DNA of 34,181 bases from Chara braunii (taxonomy: Eukaryota; Streptophyta; Charophyceae; Charales; Characeae). The translations under genes and the position numbers were made by a program. Positions 19,061 through 29,400 of the stretch are shown one piece after another. Under the pieces are notes generated by a model that was not told the origin of the DNA, did not search any database, and saw only the letters and a list, made by a program, of their open reading frames with translations. How positions within the stretch are numbered: the stretch's first letter is position 1; each line of letters starts with the position of its first letter. The stretch lies in NCBI GenBank assembly GCA_003427395.1, contig BFEA01000043.1, positions 1,657,128 to 1,691,308 of the forward strand. Reading direction: 5' to 3'.

Positions 19061-20610
19061 TTGGGGTTAATACCACTACTACTTTGGCTAGTGATTCTAC
19101 TTCTAACACTTCTAGTTCTCTACCTTCTACTAGTCCAAATGATCCTACTTTAGATTCAGTCACCTCTATTCGCAACCTGCGACCTGATCTAGGTGATCCC
19201 TTTGCTGATCCTCCACGCCCACCGGTTCCACCAAACATCCAAAACTTACTCGATCGGTGTTCAGAAGTTCTGGTCGAGCCACGTGGAGTCCCCACGCGAT
19301 CAGTCCGACACACCATTGAGTTGGTCGAGGGTGTTGTTCCTCCAAAAAGTTGCGTATACCGAATCGGACCCGGCGAGTTGGAGGAACTCCGACGACAGAT
19401 TGACGACATGATTGACAAAGGGTGAATCAAGCCTAGTGAGTCTGAATTTGGTGGTCCTGTTTTGTTTGTTCCGAAGAAAAGAGGCAAACTCCGCATGTGT
19501 ATTGACTATCGTGGTCTAAACCGCATCACAAGAAAGAACGCCTATCCATTGCCCCGCATAGATGACTTGCTTGATGCCGCAGGTGGGTGCAAGGTCTTCT
19601 CCAAGATCAATCTCAAGTTTGGCTACCACCTGATTGAACTCGATCCTGCGGACCAGCACAAGACTGCGTTCAAAACACGCGATGGGCTTTACGAGTTTAC
19701 CGTAATGCCCTTCGGTCTCACAAACGCACCGGCCACCTTCCAAAGCCTCATGGACAAGGTCCTCCGCGAACAGATTGGTCGGTTCGTGGTGGTATACCTC
19801 GATGATATACTAATCTTCAGCAAATCCATGGAGGAACACCTCAAGCACCTCGAGGAAGTGCTCACTATCCTCAAGAAGATGCAATTCCATCTCAACCTAG
19901 AGAAATCTGAGTTTGGGAAGGATAGCGTCATCTATCTTGGGCATCAGTTGTCTGCTGCAGGCCTAGAGCCTGAGGCAACCAAGGTTGAAGTTATACGCAA
20001 TTGGCCTCAGCCCGCGAACATCCGCGAACTGTGCTCTTTCCTTGGTCTCGCGTCATACTATCGGAAGTTTGTGCCCCGCTTCTCCATTGTTGCTCGTCCA
20101 TTGTCCCGGTTGACAAGCAAAAATGTTCCCTATTCTTGGGACACCGCGTGCACGAACGCCTTTCAAGCTTAGAAAGAGGCCTTGGTAAGTTAAACAGTAC
20201 TCCGCATTGCAGATCCCAAACTAACATTCGTAGTTACTACGGATGCAAGTCGGTATGGAATCGGCGCAGTGCTGCAGCAAGATGACGGCGATGGTTTGCG
20301 ACCGCTCGAATTCTACAGCAAATGCATGCCCAGCGTAAAGGTAGCCACTTCCACCTACATGCGCGAGCTCTATGCTTTGCGTATGGCTTTGGATCATTGG
20401 AAGCGCTATCTTTAGGGACGCCACTTCAAAGTGTTCTCAGATCATGAGACTCTGAAGTGGATCAAGGAGCAAACTACCCCGTCCCCTACGTTAATTCGCT
20501 GGTTCCATGAAATTGACATCTTTGACTTTGAGTTGAGACACAAAAAGGGTTGTTATAATCGAGTCGTTGACGCATTGTCTCGCCACCCTGAGTACATGAC
20601 TTGCCTTGTG
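19061..20610 (+). pseudogene. pol: Reverse transcriptase and RNase H, element 1
   Basis: RT copies the RNA into cDNA and RNase H removes the template. A Thr/Ser-rich linker (19061-19190) precedes the RT start LVEPRGVPTRSVRHTIEL. Then come FVPKKRGKLRMCIDYRGLNR, MPFGLTNAPATFQSLMD, the catalytic YLDD (in VVYLDDILIFS, near 19795) and LGHQLSAAGLE. RNase H shows TTDAS, RELYAL, FSDHETLKW and VVDALSRHP. Stops at 19423-19425 (TGA where a Trp codon is expected), 20170-20172 (TAG) and 20415-20417 (TAG) interrupt it, along with a small frame problem after 20172. The catalytic YLDD is intact. Confidence 0.92.
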
Positions 20611-21900
20611 AAATCCTACGACCTCCGGAAAAAACTGAAGGAGGAGCTCGTAGAGCATACAACCAAGGATCCGGAACTTAGTCCCATCCTTGAGCGGTTG
20701 TGGGCTGATCCTAGTAGTCAGCCTGATTTTCACGAATATGGAGAACTGATTTTCCGTTGCTACGGAAACCACGACCGCTTGTGTGTGCCCAACCATGAGC
20801 CTCTCCACACGCATTTTTTGGATTTGGCCCATGGCCGGAGTGGACGCTTCGGCATGGCAAAGACGTACGCAAATCTGCTGAGACAGTTTGATTTGTCTGG
20901 CATGAAAGAGAGTTGAAAAGTTTGTGGCTGAATGTCAAGTTTGTCAACGATTGAAACCATGCAGACAAAAGCCCATGGGGCTATTCACACCCCTTCCCAT
21001 TCCCGTAGGTGTCGGGGAGTCCGTCTCCATCGACTTCACCGACTTGGGAAAGGTAAGTAAGAACGGCTACTCACAAGTCATGGTGATTGTTGACCGATTC
21101 TCTAAGTTCCTTAATATGATTCCTTTGCCACCTCACGCTCCAACAGAACTAGTGATCCGTGAGTTCCAACAAAAGTATATTCTGCAGTTTGGAACCCCGA
21201 AGACTCTTGTGAGCGATCGGGATCCGCGCTTCATTAGTACTGAATGGAAGGACTTCACGTCTCAACTAGGGATCAGACTGTGTATGACATCTGGCCGACA
21301 CCCTGAAGCCAATGGTTTGGCTGAGGAGATCAACCAGACTGTGTTTCAACTTCTCCGCGCCTTGATTATTCCGGATCGGGAAACATGGGACGAAGAGCTG
21401 TATTTCGTTAAGGGGTTGTACAACAACTCCGTCCATCCCGCCACCGGCATGACACCCAACAAGTTGCATTACGGTTGGCAGATCCGTAATCCGCTCTCCT
21501 ACCTATTCCCTGAAGAGCCAGCTGGCTTAACACCCGACAGGCTTGGCTTCAGGGCCAAGTATGATCACTTGCTCAAAGTCGTCATTGCAGCAATGACCAA
21601 GCGACAGCACGCCATGATCCATCATGCAAACAAAATGCGCCGACCGTCGGATATTCAGGTAGGAAGCTATGTCTGGGTCAAGATGTCTGAATTTTCAGAA
21701 GGAGTCTCTCGCAAACTTCTCCCACTCTACTATGGTCCGTGGGAAGTTTTGGATGTGATTGGCGAAGACCAAANGACAAGATGTCTGAATTTTCAGAAGG
21801 AGTCTCTCGCAAACTTCTCCCACTCTACTATGGTCCGTGGGAAGTTTTGGATGTGATTGGCGAAGACCACTTTGGCCCTTCGTATGTAGTTGATGTGCCA
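20611..21900 (+). pseudogene. Integrase, element 1
   Basis: It would insert cDNA into the genome. The N-terminal HHCC zinc-binding region is seen as HTHFLDLAHG then, after a TGA at 20914-20916, CQVCQRLK. The DDE core has Asp in SIDFTDLGK, Asp in LVSDRDPRF and Glu in ANGLAEEINQ, with typical spacing. The C-terminal domain has IQVGSYVWVKMSEFS and LLPLYYGPWEVLDVIGED. A 93-base duplication around a single N (21679-21869) breaks the frame artificially. The order after RNase H confirms Ty3/gypsy. Confidence 0.9.
21679..21869 (+). repeat. 93-bp exact duplication flanking one N (probable assembly error)
   Basis: 21679-21771 and 21777-21869 are the same sequence, with a single N at 21774 between them. 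The offset of 98 bases shifts the integrase reading frame. This is what an unmerged contig overlap looks like. Confidence 0.85.
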
Positions 21901-22307
21901 GCCATCTGCGCGCATACCCCGTGTTCCATGCATCAAAACTGTACCTCCACTGTGACGCTAAAACATTCGATTATCACGAAGACATGATCCCTCGTGCAAT
22001 CAAAGGCCACCATGAGATAGACAGAATTAAACAGTGCGTAGGGAAGGGACACAATAGACAGTACCAGGTTCACTTCATGTATCACCTGTTGGATGATCTG
22101 TATTGGATTTCCAAGCAGGAACTGCTACGCAGCGCACCACGTGTCGTTAAAGCCTACGAGCGACAAATTGCAGCTAACGCTACTCCTAAGATCTCTGCAA
22201 GGCTTACTACGACGGAGTATTCTAGGAACCTATTTGCCTTGCTTGCTTACGATGCGTTTGAGTTACTCGCTCGAAGGGACCTTGCTCTTGAGGGGGGGGT
22301 ATTGTGA
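21901..22307 (+). pseudogene. Chromodomain-like C-terminal tail of pol, element 1
   Basis: The frame 21921-22307 is open. After a segment with MIPRAIKGHHEID, the stretch IKQCVGKGHNRQYQVHFM followed by LDDLYWISKQELL has the pattern of a chromodomain (beta strands, then a Trp and a helix) attached to integrase, which in chromoviruses directs insertion to heterochromatin. The aromatic cage is not complete, so this is a divergent chromodomain at best. The ORF runs through the polypurine tract and stops at TGA 22305-22307, inside the first five bases of the 3' LTR. Confidence 0.6.
22290..22299 (+). promoter_or_regulatory. Polypurine tract, element 1
   Basis: GAGGGGGGGG, three bases (TAT) before the 3' LTR. 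It primes plus-strand synthesis. Confidence 0.85.
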
Positions 22308-23478
22308 TGACCCGTCCTAACATGGACTGAAACACACGACTGATTTTTGAGTTTTGCCCATAGAGTGGATGCCTTGCTGAGTTTCCCGCCTGCTACTAAG
22401 TTTGTGTGTGCACGCTTGCTGGATTGCGTGTCTGTTTGAGTGCTGGTTGGCTTGAGTGGTTGTGTGGCCCGCAAGGGCACTTGCTTGTTCATTGGGCCCT
22501 CAGGGCCGGTACTTACCTGTGGTCGTGACATTGAGGGATTGCAGCAGCAAAAACACTCAAGTAGCGGGTAGGCCGGTACCGCACCCTGAAGGGGTAGATG
22601 TGCGGGTACTGGAGGCCGAGCAGAAGAAGACAAAAGTGGCATTTTTAGAGGCCTAGTAGTTGTAGGTTAGGTCTAGGCGGATACGAGTCCAACCAGTCTG
22701 GGTCTAGGGCCTGTACGCGCAATATCAGAGTCTGCAATGATGTTTCCCTCCGAAAGGGAGGAGGTACCGGTTGCTTGGAAGGCCGCGCGGCTTGGAAGTC
22801 ACCGCCCGAAAAGGCAAGCAGGCCGCTATATCTCCCAGTCGGGCGAAGAGCCCGGCCTCTTTTTCGGTGTGCAAGTTTGGCGACACACTGGTTGGAGCAC
22901 CGGTTGGAGCAGCGCTGCTGGGGGAAGGAGAAGCACACGGAGGAGGAAGAAGGACAGGAAGGGGGAGGAGCGCCAGGGGTACTTAGTGGGCGCTGCAGTA
23001 GGGAGTCCCGAACTGGGGAGAGCTACACCAAGAAGCTTCGAGGCAGGGTCGGGCACGGCGGCCTGAGCTAGAGCAGCCATAGCTGCTTTGGGTTGTCCTT
23101 TGGGCATCTGGGCAAGGCCTAGTAGTCCGCCATAGCCTCGGCCTATGAGAGTGAAGAGTGGGAGAGGCGGCCATGGCTATGGTGGACCTCAAGTGATACC
23201 TGCAGNAGAAGAGGAACTCGGACATTGATTNTNGATCAGCCATTCAACATTGTATTATTATTNCTTGTATGAATAAGAGAAGGGGGAGATAAGGAGGAGG
23301 AGATTGTTGGGCGAAGAAGAAGAGCCTTGTCATTTGTCTGCGCTGGTGTACATCATCTTCTTCTTCTTTCTCACTTCTTCTTCTTCTTCTAATCCTCTCT
23401 CATTCATTTCTTTCTGCAATTGGACGGCATTGTACTATCTGATGGATGTGTATCTCGAAATTGGCCAGGATCATAACA
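22303..23478 (+). repeat. 3' LTR of element 1
   Basis: Complete copy, 1176 bases, TGTGATGACCC to ATAACA. It contains CTATATCT (22828-22835) as a possible TATA box, a GAATAAG sequence near 23270 and CTT-rich tracts near 23350-23390. The LTRs of element 2 are clearly related to it. Confidence 0.93.
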
Positions 23479-23498
23479 GAGTTGTTATTAACACATTA

Positions 23499-24868
23499 TG
23501 TAATGACCCGCCATAACACAGACTGAGAACACAACTGATCTCTGAGTTCTGCTGATGAATGGATGCCTTGCTGAGATTCCCGCATTCTGCTAAGTTTTCT
23601 AAGTCGGTGTGTGTGCGTGCTTGGTGACCTGCGTGCCTGTCTGAGTGCTTGTCGGCATGAGTGTGTGTGTGACCCGTAAGGGTACTTGCTTGTTTGGGAG
23701 GCCCAGAGGGCCGGTACTAACTTGTGGCCGTGAGATTGAGGGTTGCGGCAGGGGAAACACTCAAGTGGCGGAGCCAGAGGCCCGCTGCACTTGGAGCAGC
23801 AGAAAAACACTCAAGTAGCAGGTAGGCCTGTACCACACCCAATAGAAGTAGATGTGTCGGGTACTCTGGGCCGAGCAGAAGAAGACAAAGTTGGCATTTT
23901 TAGAGGCCCAGTAGCGGTAGGCTAGGCCTAGGCGGGTACCAGTCCATCCAGTCCGAGTCTAGGGCCTGTATGGGCAATATCAGAATCTGCAATGATGTTT
24001 CCCTCCGAAAGGGAGGAGGTACCGGTTGCTTGGGAGGGCCAGCGTCCTAGAAATCACCGCCCAGGAGGCAGATAGGCCGCTATATCTTGAGGCTGAGCGA
24101 AGAGCCCAGCCTCATTCTTCAGTGTGCAAGTTTGGCGACACGTTGCTGGAGCGCTGGTTGGAGGAGCGCTGGCTACTACAGCGCTGCTGGGAGGAAGAAG
24201 CCGGGAGCTTCCACCTTGGCTATGGTGGAGCTCTACCAGCAGGAGGAGGAGGGAGAAGAGGACCAATGAGGAGAGTGGCGAGGTACCTGCCTGGCTATGG
24301 TGGACACCATCTTCATCACCTTGGTAGGCGCTGCATCCGGAAGGCCCCAGTTGGGGTAGTGCCGCACCAAGGAAGCTCGGGGCAGAGACAGGCATGGCGG
24401 CCTAATGAGCAGCAGCATAGCTGCTTGTCGTTGTCCTTTGCACAGGGAGGCAGCGACATAGCTGCTTTGGGTTGTCCTTTGGACAAGAGGGTTGAGCCCT
24501 CAGTAGTTCGCCATAGCCTCGGCCTACATGAAGAGGAAGGAGAAGGGTGGCCATGGCTGTGGTGGACCTCATGTTGTGCCAGCAGTAGAAGAGGGATTCA
24601 GACATTGATTCTGGTTCAGCCATTCAACATTATTATTGTTGTTTCTTGTTTGAATAAGAGAGGAGGAGATAAGGAGGAGGAGATTGGTTGGCGAAGAAGA
24701 AGAGGATTATCTTTGGTCTATGCTGGAGTACATCATCTTCTTCTTCTTTCTTTCTTCTTCTTCTTCTCTCTCTCTCTCTCCTCTCAAGTTCATTCATTTC
24801 TTTTTGCAATTGGATGGCATTGTACTTTCTGATGAATGTATACTTCAAAATTGCCCAGGTTTGTAACA
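23499..24868 (+). repeat. 5' LTR of element 2
   Basis: 1370 bases, from TGTAATGACCC to GTAACA. It contains a 268-codon open frame (24026-24832) that is also present in the 3' LTR, a CTATATCT TATA-like site near 24080 and CTT-rich tracts near its end. An extra segment of about 50 bases near 23760-23810 distinguishes it from the 3' LTR. Confidence 0.93.
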
Positions 24869-24869
24869 T

Positions 24870-24881
24870 TGGTATCGAAGC
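24870..24881 (+). promoter_or_regulatory. Primer binding site, altered tRNA-iMet type (element 2)
   Basis: TGGTATCGAAGC starts one base after the LTR. It matches the initiator-Met primer site except for AG to GA at positions 8-9, which would weaken priming. Confidence 0.8.
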
Positions 24882-24919
24882 GGATTCTACTTGTTGGCGA
24901 GAGTTGACTTTGCCGCCAT

Positions 24920-24964
24920 AACCCTAACCTAAGTGGTAAGGGCTAACCACTTAGGGTTAGGGTT
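24920..24964 (+). repeat. Telomere-repeat hairpin in element 2 leader
   Basis: AACCCTAACCTAAGTGGT (24920-24937) and ACCACTTAGGGTTAGGGTT (24946-24964) are inverted copies with one bulged base and an 8-base loop. It lies at the same place after the PBS as in element 1, and the stem is longer on the loop side. Confidence 0.87.
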
Positions 24965-26066
24965 AAGTGGGGCAGCATGGTAAAGGGAAATTGCGCCCAC
25001 CTGGCAGGGCCGTGTAGGGTCAACATTAGACCCGGACAGGTTGCAAGAGTGCGTGTTTGTGGTGGCGAGACACAAGGTGGGACATCGTGATGCAATTGGA
25101 GAGAGGCGACAGTGAAGGGCACCTACAACTGGAATCTGGACCTCAAGGAAGACGAGAGTGACTTTAGGGCTCCCCTCAAGTTAGGCGAGCTTGAGGGTGG
25201 CAGCCATATCTGCACCTATGGACTTTGCAAGTTGCTACTTTGATCTTCAACATCGGCAGGGGATCCGGCGTTGTACTTTGGGGTAGATGTTGACCCTCCT
25301 AGATGATAGGACACTAGTGTAGAGGATGCTAATTGGGTCAGGAGGACCGTGTGAGACGGGGGTGAGTTTCTTTCATCTCAAGAACCCGGCCACTCAGGTA
25401 AGTGTCGTGCCGCAAGGGTGCCCATGTGTGTGTGCATGGAATTGACTGCCTACTGGGGCATTATGGGTTCTTCTTCCATCCTCCATAGTCTTGATCTTGT
25501 GTGAGGTGTGTGAACTACTTACTCACCTGGCGAGTGAATGAATGGAGTATCTTGCGTGCCATGCTATATCTTTCTACAGTGCTGTGTTTATTTCATTTTG
25601 AACGGCTGTAGTCTGTAGGTTCTTTCTGGGGCTACATTTCGTTTTTCAATTCGGTAGGGGCAGAAAGTAGGTCTTTGTGGAACTCTTGTTGGTTGGGACC
25701 CGGTTCTGACTCCACTGGGACCATTTGGGACTCACTGGGACCAGGCCCAAATCTGTTGACGTCAGTTACCTCGCTCTATCTGATTGGGACTCGGAGTTCA
25801 TGCTTTCGGACCAGGACACTCGCTGCTGAGGGGATCTCAGATGAGACGTTTTAACGGACTTCACCGCACGATCAGCCGCCGGACTCGCAACTTGGACACC
25901 ACTCAATTCTCTCTTGCATTGCGTAGTACACTTTGAATTTGATTTGCTGCATCTTCACGGAGCTGAGTCCGGCTAGGCTTGAGAGCACCTCATACGTAGT
26001 CAGACCACACTGTGTGGCGGAATCAGATCTCTTTGATCTTTATCTTTTTTATTGCTTTGACTGCTC
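24965..26066 (+). other. Element 2 untranslated leader, left part
   Basis: No gene seen. It aligns by eye with the element 1 leader, including GGACACTAGTGTAG and CAGGTAAGTGTCGTGCC (near 25395), which carries a splice-donor-like site. Confidence 0.6.
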
Positions 26067-26090
26067 TGTAATAACCCTGTTTAGAAGTAG

Positions 26091-26173
26091 CCTGGGGCTC
26101 ACAACTTAGCCCCAGGCCACGCAGACCTGAGAAGGTCTGCGCTGGGCTGTGTGACCAAGACACGCCCAGGCCT
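26091..26173 (+). repeat. Run of three hairpins in the solo LTR
   Basis: CCTGGGGCT/AGCCCCAGG (26091-26116) and CGCAGACCT/AGGTCTGCG (26120-26141) each have perfect 9-bp arms. A third, CTGGGC with GCCCAG and flanking GTG/CAC pairs with one bulge, follows at about 26142-26171. Confidence 0.8.
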
Positions 26174-26602
26174 GAGCCTATCGAGTGTGGCTTTGTGACC
26201 GCACGCTGCACACAGGAAATTCAAGAGTCAAAGTCAACTGTAGAGTCAAAGGTACCGCACCCAGGCCCTGGGTTGGATACACTCACTTGTTGTGCGCAGG
26301 TACCCAGACAGCATCCAAGCCGGAGGGAATTCGGTTTCAGGCCGATCTGAGCCCTCATTCGCATTGAGATCTGGACGACCGAGCGATACAGCATCCGGGG
26401 TCCAGACCCCACGTCAACACTACATAAGAGTTGACTTCCTTGCTTTGACATTCATTCTGTCTTGCGTTGATGCTGACTTCACGCATTGACTTCGACGCTG
26501 GCTTGACGCTGCGACGCTGGCTCGACGCTGCTGTCATTGGGACTTGGCGAGGTGCTGCTATTCCGGCATGGTGGCCGGCTTGCTCCTGTCTTCTTGGCCT
26601 GC

Positions 26603-26681
26603 TGACGTGGCAGCTGCCATGCACCTTCGCTGATGTGGCTGCTGCCACGTGTATCATGCTGACGTGGCTGCTGTCCACGTG
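26603..26681 (+). promoter_or_regulatory. Cluster of ACGT-core motifs in the solo LTR
   Basis: TGACGTGG at 26603 and 26660 and CACGTG at 26646 and 26676, with a related TGATGTGG at 26631. These are typical binding sites of plant bZIP and bHLH factors. The cluster could be the LTR enhancer; this is from motifs only. Confidence 0.45.
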
Positions 26682-27081
26682 TTCTGTGACTGAGACTACA
26701 TATTCGGCATTGCTGTTCTGTTCGTCGTCACTTCAAAGGAGATCAGGACTGTGGGGGGAGTTCGAGGATACGTACCTGGTGGTCTTCATGTCGACATTGC
26801 TCCAGATGCTGATGTGGAACTGATTAGTCGTGCCACGCGGCACATTGAGGATACTCGGATACTCATTCAGACTATTGATTGATGAGGTGGCAGTAGAGGA
26901 GGGAGCCCGAAGCAGGAGTGGGCATTTTTACTTCCTCTCCTTTCTCTTCTCCCTCCTCCCTCTTCGTCTGTGTATGATATCTCATCTCATTCTGTCTTAT
27001 CACGATTTTTTACTATTAGCCGATGGACATTTTTATGGACTTGCATTGTTGACAACTGTCTCACGATCTGGGTTCATTACA

Positions 27082-27368
27082 GCTCTCCAGTCCGAATGAA
27101 TTGTTGCTTCGGCTAGGAGTTCTACCTTCTCTTCTAATTGATTTCAAACTGTTTCTTTCATTGGGTTCGTTAAATGCCTGCGTCTACACGATCGCAAACG
27201 AGAGAGAAAGAGAGAAGAGAGAAGCTTCAAAGTGTTGCGCTTGAGGGGGTGAGGAGAGGGAAGAGGAGTGTTCGTCCCAGAAGTGTGAGGAAGTACGGAC
27301 CTATCTTGGGAGACTTATTGACACCCTAGTCCTCCATCATGGCATCTGCAATAGAATGAAAGTTGCAA
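27082..27368 (+). other. Element 2 leader, right part
   Basis: No gene seen. A purine-rich GAGAGAAAGAGAGAAGAGAGAAG tract near 27200-27225 precedes gag. Element 1 lacks most of this stretch. Confidence 0.45.
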
Positions 27369-28947
27369 ATGGACGTTGCCCCTGAGGCAGAAAAAACGCA
27401 GTACCGGTTCTTTTATGAAAAAGTGTTGAAGAGGGAAGAGGAAGAGAAGGAGAAGGAGAAGAGATACAAAGTAAAAACTTATGAAGCCGTCTTCAGTACT
27501 GTGCCCGCCTTAACCAATGTTGAGGTGGAAGAGAAGATTGTCCCACTTCTCAGGGCTTTAATAGATATCCGGGCTGTTGAAGACCATACCGGCCAACTCG
27601 CAAAGGTGTTTGATGAACTCAAGAAGCGCGAGGATATGACCCTGATGGCGCAGCAGCACTGCGACCAGCTGCAACTGTTTGCCAATATGCAGTCGGCCCA
27701 AAGTATCCTTCCATCTGCTTACCCTGCTTCTAATGCTGCGTGTCAGTCCGTTTTTGCCCCTCTTTCTTCTTCTTCTTCTTCTTCTTCTTCTTCTTTGAGT
27801 GTGGTCAACAGCCTGTCCGGATCTGCAGTAGGTCCAGACCCCGTTGTTGCTGCTGCTGCTGTGGCAAGTGGCAGTGCAGGGCATTCTGGAACTGTTGCAG
27901 CCCTGAATTCGGACCTAGCAATCGTTGGTCCTAGCTGCAGCTTTCCCGACGTGGATAGAAAGGCGGCACAAATTCCGTTCAAATACGACGGAAAGGACAA
28001 CATTGAATCTTGGATCAGCTCTATGCGGTCCTACTTTGGTGTGTTGGGAACACCCCCGGTTACTCAGTCGTCGGCCCTAGGGACCACTGTGGAATCCGCC
28101 GTAAGAGGCTTCTTAGAAGTCCAAGTTGTACAACTATAAAATAATAGACATGAACAAATGGTTGAAGGCTACGCCAATAGCCACAATCGAGGATCTCTTG
28201 ATCAAGCAATATGTTGATCCGCATGCTGCAGCCAAAGTTAGACTCAAGCTTGACAAGCTCAAGCATAGCAAGTGGACAGGCACCGTGCATAGTCTGCAAC
28301 AGTACGTTAGTAAGCTCTTTGTTACTCCTGATCTGGAGATGACTGCGCAGTCTTGCTTGGATGTGATTAAAGGTACGGTTCCCTCTACTGTAACACATCG
28401 CCTGGGGCTCGGACTCATAGCATATACAGATTGGCTTTCCCTCATGCGAGATTTAGTCAAGCTGGAGGCGCAAGACCTCCCGGGTGGATCGGGTGGCAAA
28501 AAGACCACCAGCCGCAAATGGTTTCCTGACAGCAACCGTTTTGCAGCGCACGATCAACTTGAGGTTGACGAGGAGACCTTCGCAGAGGATCCTTCTCTTG
28601 GTGACGATCAGGAGCAAGACTGTGAGGCATCTTGCTCTTCACCATCCCATGAGTCCGACCCTGTAGATGATGATAAATCCATGAATGCCTTTAAGAAGAC
28701 TGCTTTCAAAAGTAAGGGACCGAGGAACGCACTGAAGAACAACACTAACACGATTCTCCTCCCCAAGGGAGCGAAGATTCCACTCAAACCGGAAGATCCT
28801 GCCACAAAACCATGGGTAGATCTCCGGATCAGTGAAAGTGAGTGGAAACACAGGGTGAAGAAAGGGGTTTGTCTGCATTGCACCAAATCGGAACACTCAG
28901 TCGAACATTGCTTCAGATTGCAGCAGGGAAACCAGCAAAGGGGGTAG
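27369..28947 (+). pseudogene. gag: Gag, element 2 (one frameshift)
   Basis: Starts at ATG 27369 (MDVAPEAEKTQYRFFYEKV). A Glu/Lys-rich coiled coil (about residues 20-35) and a helical region are followed by a Ser run encoded by CTT repeats (27762-27794) and an Ala/Val-rich linker. The capsid part begins at IPFKYDGKDNIESWISSMR. The frame is lost near 28130 and continues from 28126 in another frame (NKWLKATPIATIEDLLIKQY) through an acidic linker to the zinc knuckle CLHCTKSEHSVEHC and TAG 28945-28947. One frameshift separates it from an intact gene of about 525 residues. Pol is in the -1 frame and overlaps its end. Confidence 0.88.
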
Positions 28948-28984
28948 AAACATTATCAGCACACTCTACAGACGGAGAGGCTGA
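28926..28984 (+). promoter_or_regulatory. Candidate -1 ribosomal frameshift signal, gag to pol (element 2)
   Basis: In gag register CAG GGA AAC, the heptamer GGGAAAC is at 28926-28932, 12 bases before the gag TAG. After an 11-base spacer, GTAGA (28944-28948) can pair with TCTAC (28965-28969). TCAGC in the loop (28956-28960) can pair with GCTGA (28980-28984), giving an H-type pseudoknot. The -1 frame is open from before the heptamer through the protease. Confidence 0.75.
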
Positions 28985-29400
28985 ACATGTAAGTGCAGAT
29001 CCTTCACCGGATTCTGATCCTACTCGACAAACCTCTCTTGAGACCCCATCTGATGCCGATTCCAAGGCTGGGAAATTGCACATCCTCTACAAGGAGCCTT
29101 GGGTGGAGTCGGAAGAAATTGACTTTCATGCTCTCTTGTTGTGCTGGGCTCACATGAAGCAAGAACGCGCGCAAGGCAAAACGAAGTTGATCTTCTTCAA
29201 ACTCGGCACTAACAGCCGTTACATCCGTACGTTGGCTGATTGTGGCACAACCGCCAACTACTTCTCGCCGCACGGCATTCGTAAGGCACGCTTGGGAATG
29301 AAGCAAGTGACTTTGCAGAATCCTTTTCGGACCCAAGTGGGCAACCAAGAGGTTGTCACATCTACACATGCAGTCAAAGGTGTGCACTACCTTTGACGCA
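28933..29400 (+). pseudogene. Aspartic protease region, element 2
   Basis: The -1 frame (28842-29396) is uninterrupted across the gag end. An acidic Ser/Asp linker leads to EIDFHALLLCWAHMK and the protease LIFFKLGTNSRYIRTLADCG, with active site Asp-Cys-Gly-Thr-Thr (near 29236-29250), then MKQVTLQNPFRTQVGNQEVV. It ends at TGA 29394-29396, where a frameshift leads into the linker ORF. Confidence 0.8.

Larger units (their letters stand above)
14605..23478 (+). mobile_element. Ty3/gypsy LTR retrotransposon, element 1 (decayed)
   Basis: Two LTRs starting TGTGATGACCC and ending ATAACA bracket an internal region with a PBS, gag, protease, RT, RNase H, integrase, chromodomain-like tail and polypurine tract in Ty3/gypsy order (integrase after RT/RNase H). 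The bases next to the LTRs are GAGC on the left (14601-14604) and GAGT on the right (23479-23482), an imperfect 4-bp target duplication. By hand count the LTRs differ at about 12 of the 348 bases before the assembly gap, so the insertion is not recent. Coding regions carry several stops and frameshifts and a deletion between protease and RT. Confidence 0.93.
26067..27081 (+). mobile_element. Solo LTR inserted in the element 2 leader
   Basis: The 1015-base insert starts TGTAATAACCC and ends TTACA. GCTC stands directly before (26063-26066) and after (27082-27085) as a 4-bp target duplication. Removing it restores CTGCTCTCCAGTCC, which matches CTGCTCTCTAAGTCC at the same point of the element 1 leader. 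It has no internal genes and differs from the LTRs of elements 1 and 2 beyond the first dozen bases, so it comes from another family. Three hairpins lie at its left end and ACGT-core motifs near 26603-26681. Confidence 0.82.

Noticed and set aside
22247-22642. Antisense ORFs in the LTRs and leaders
   Set aside because: Low-complexity frames that recur only because the LTRs recur; no protein family or start context.
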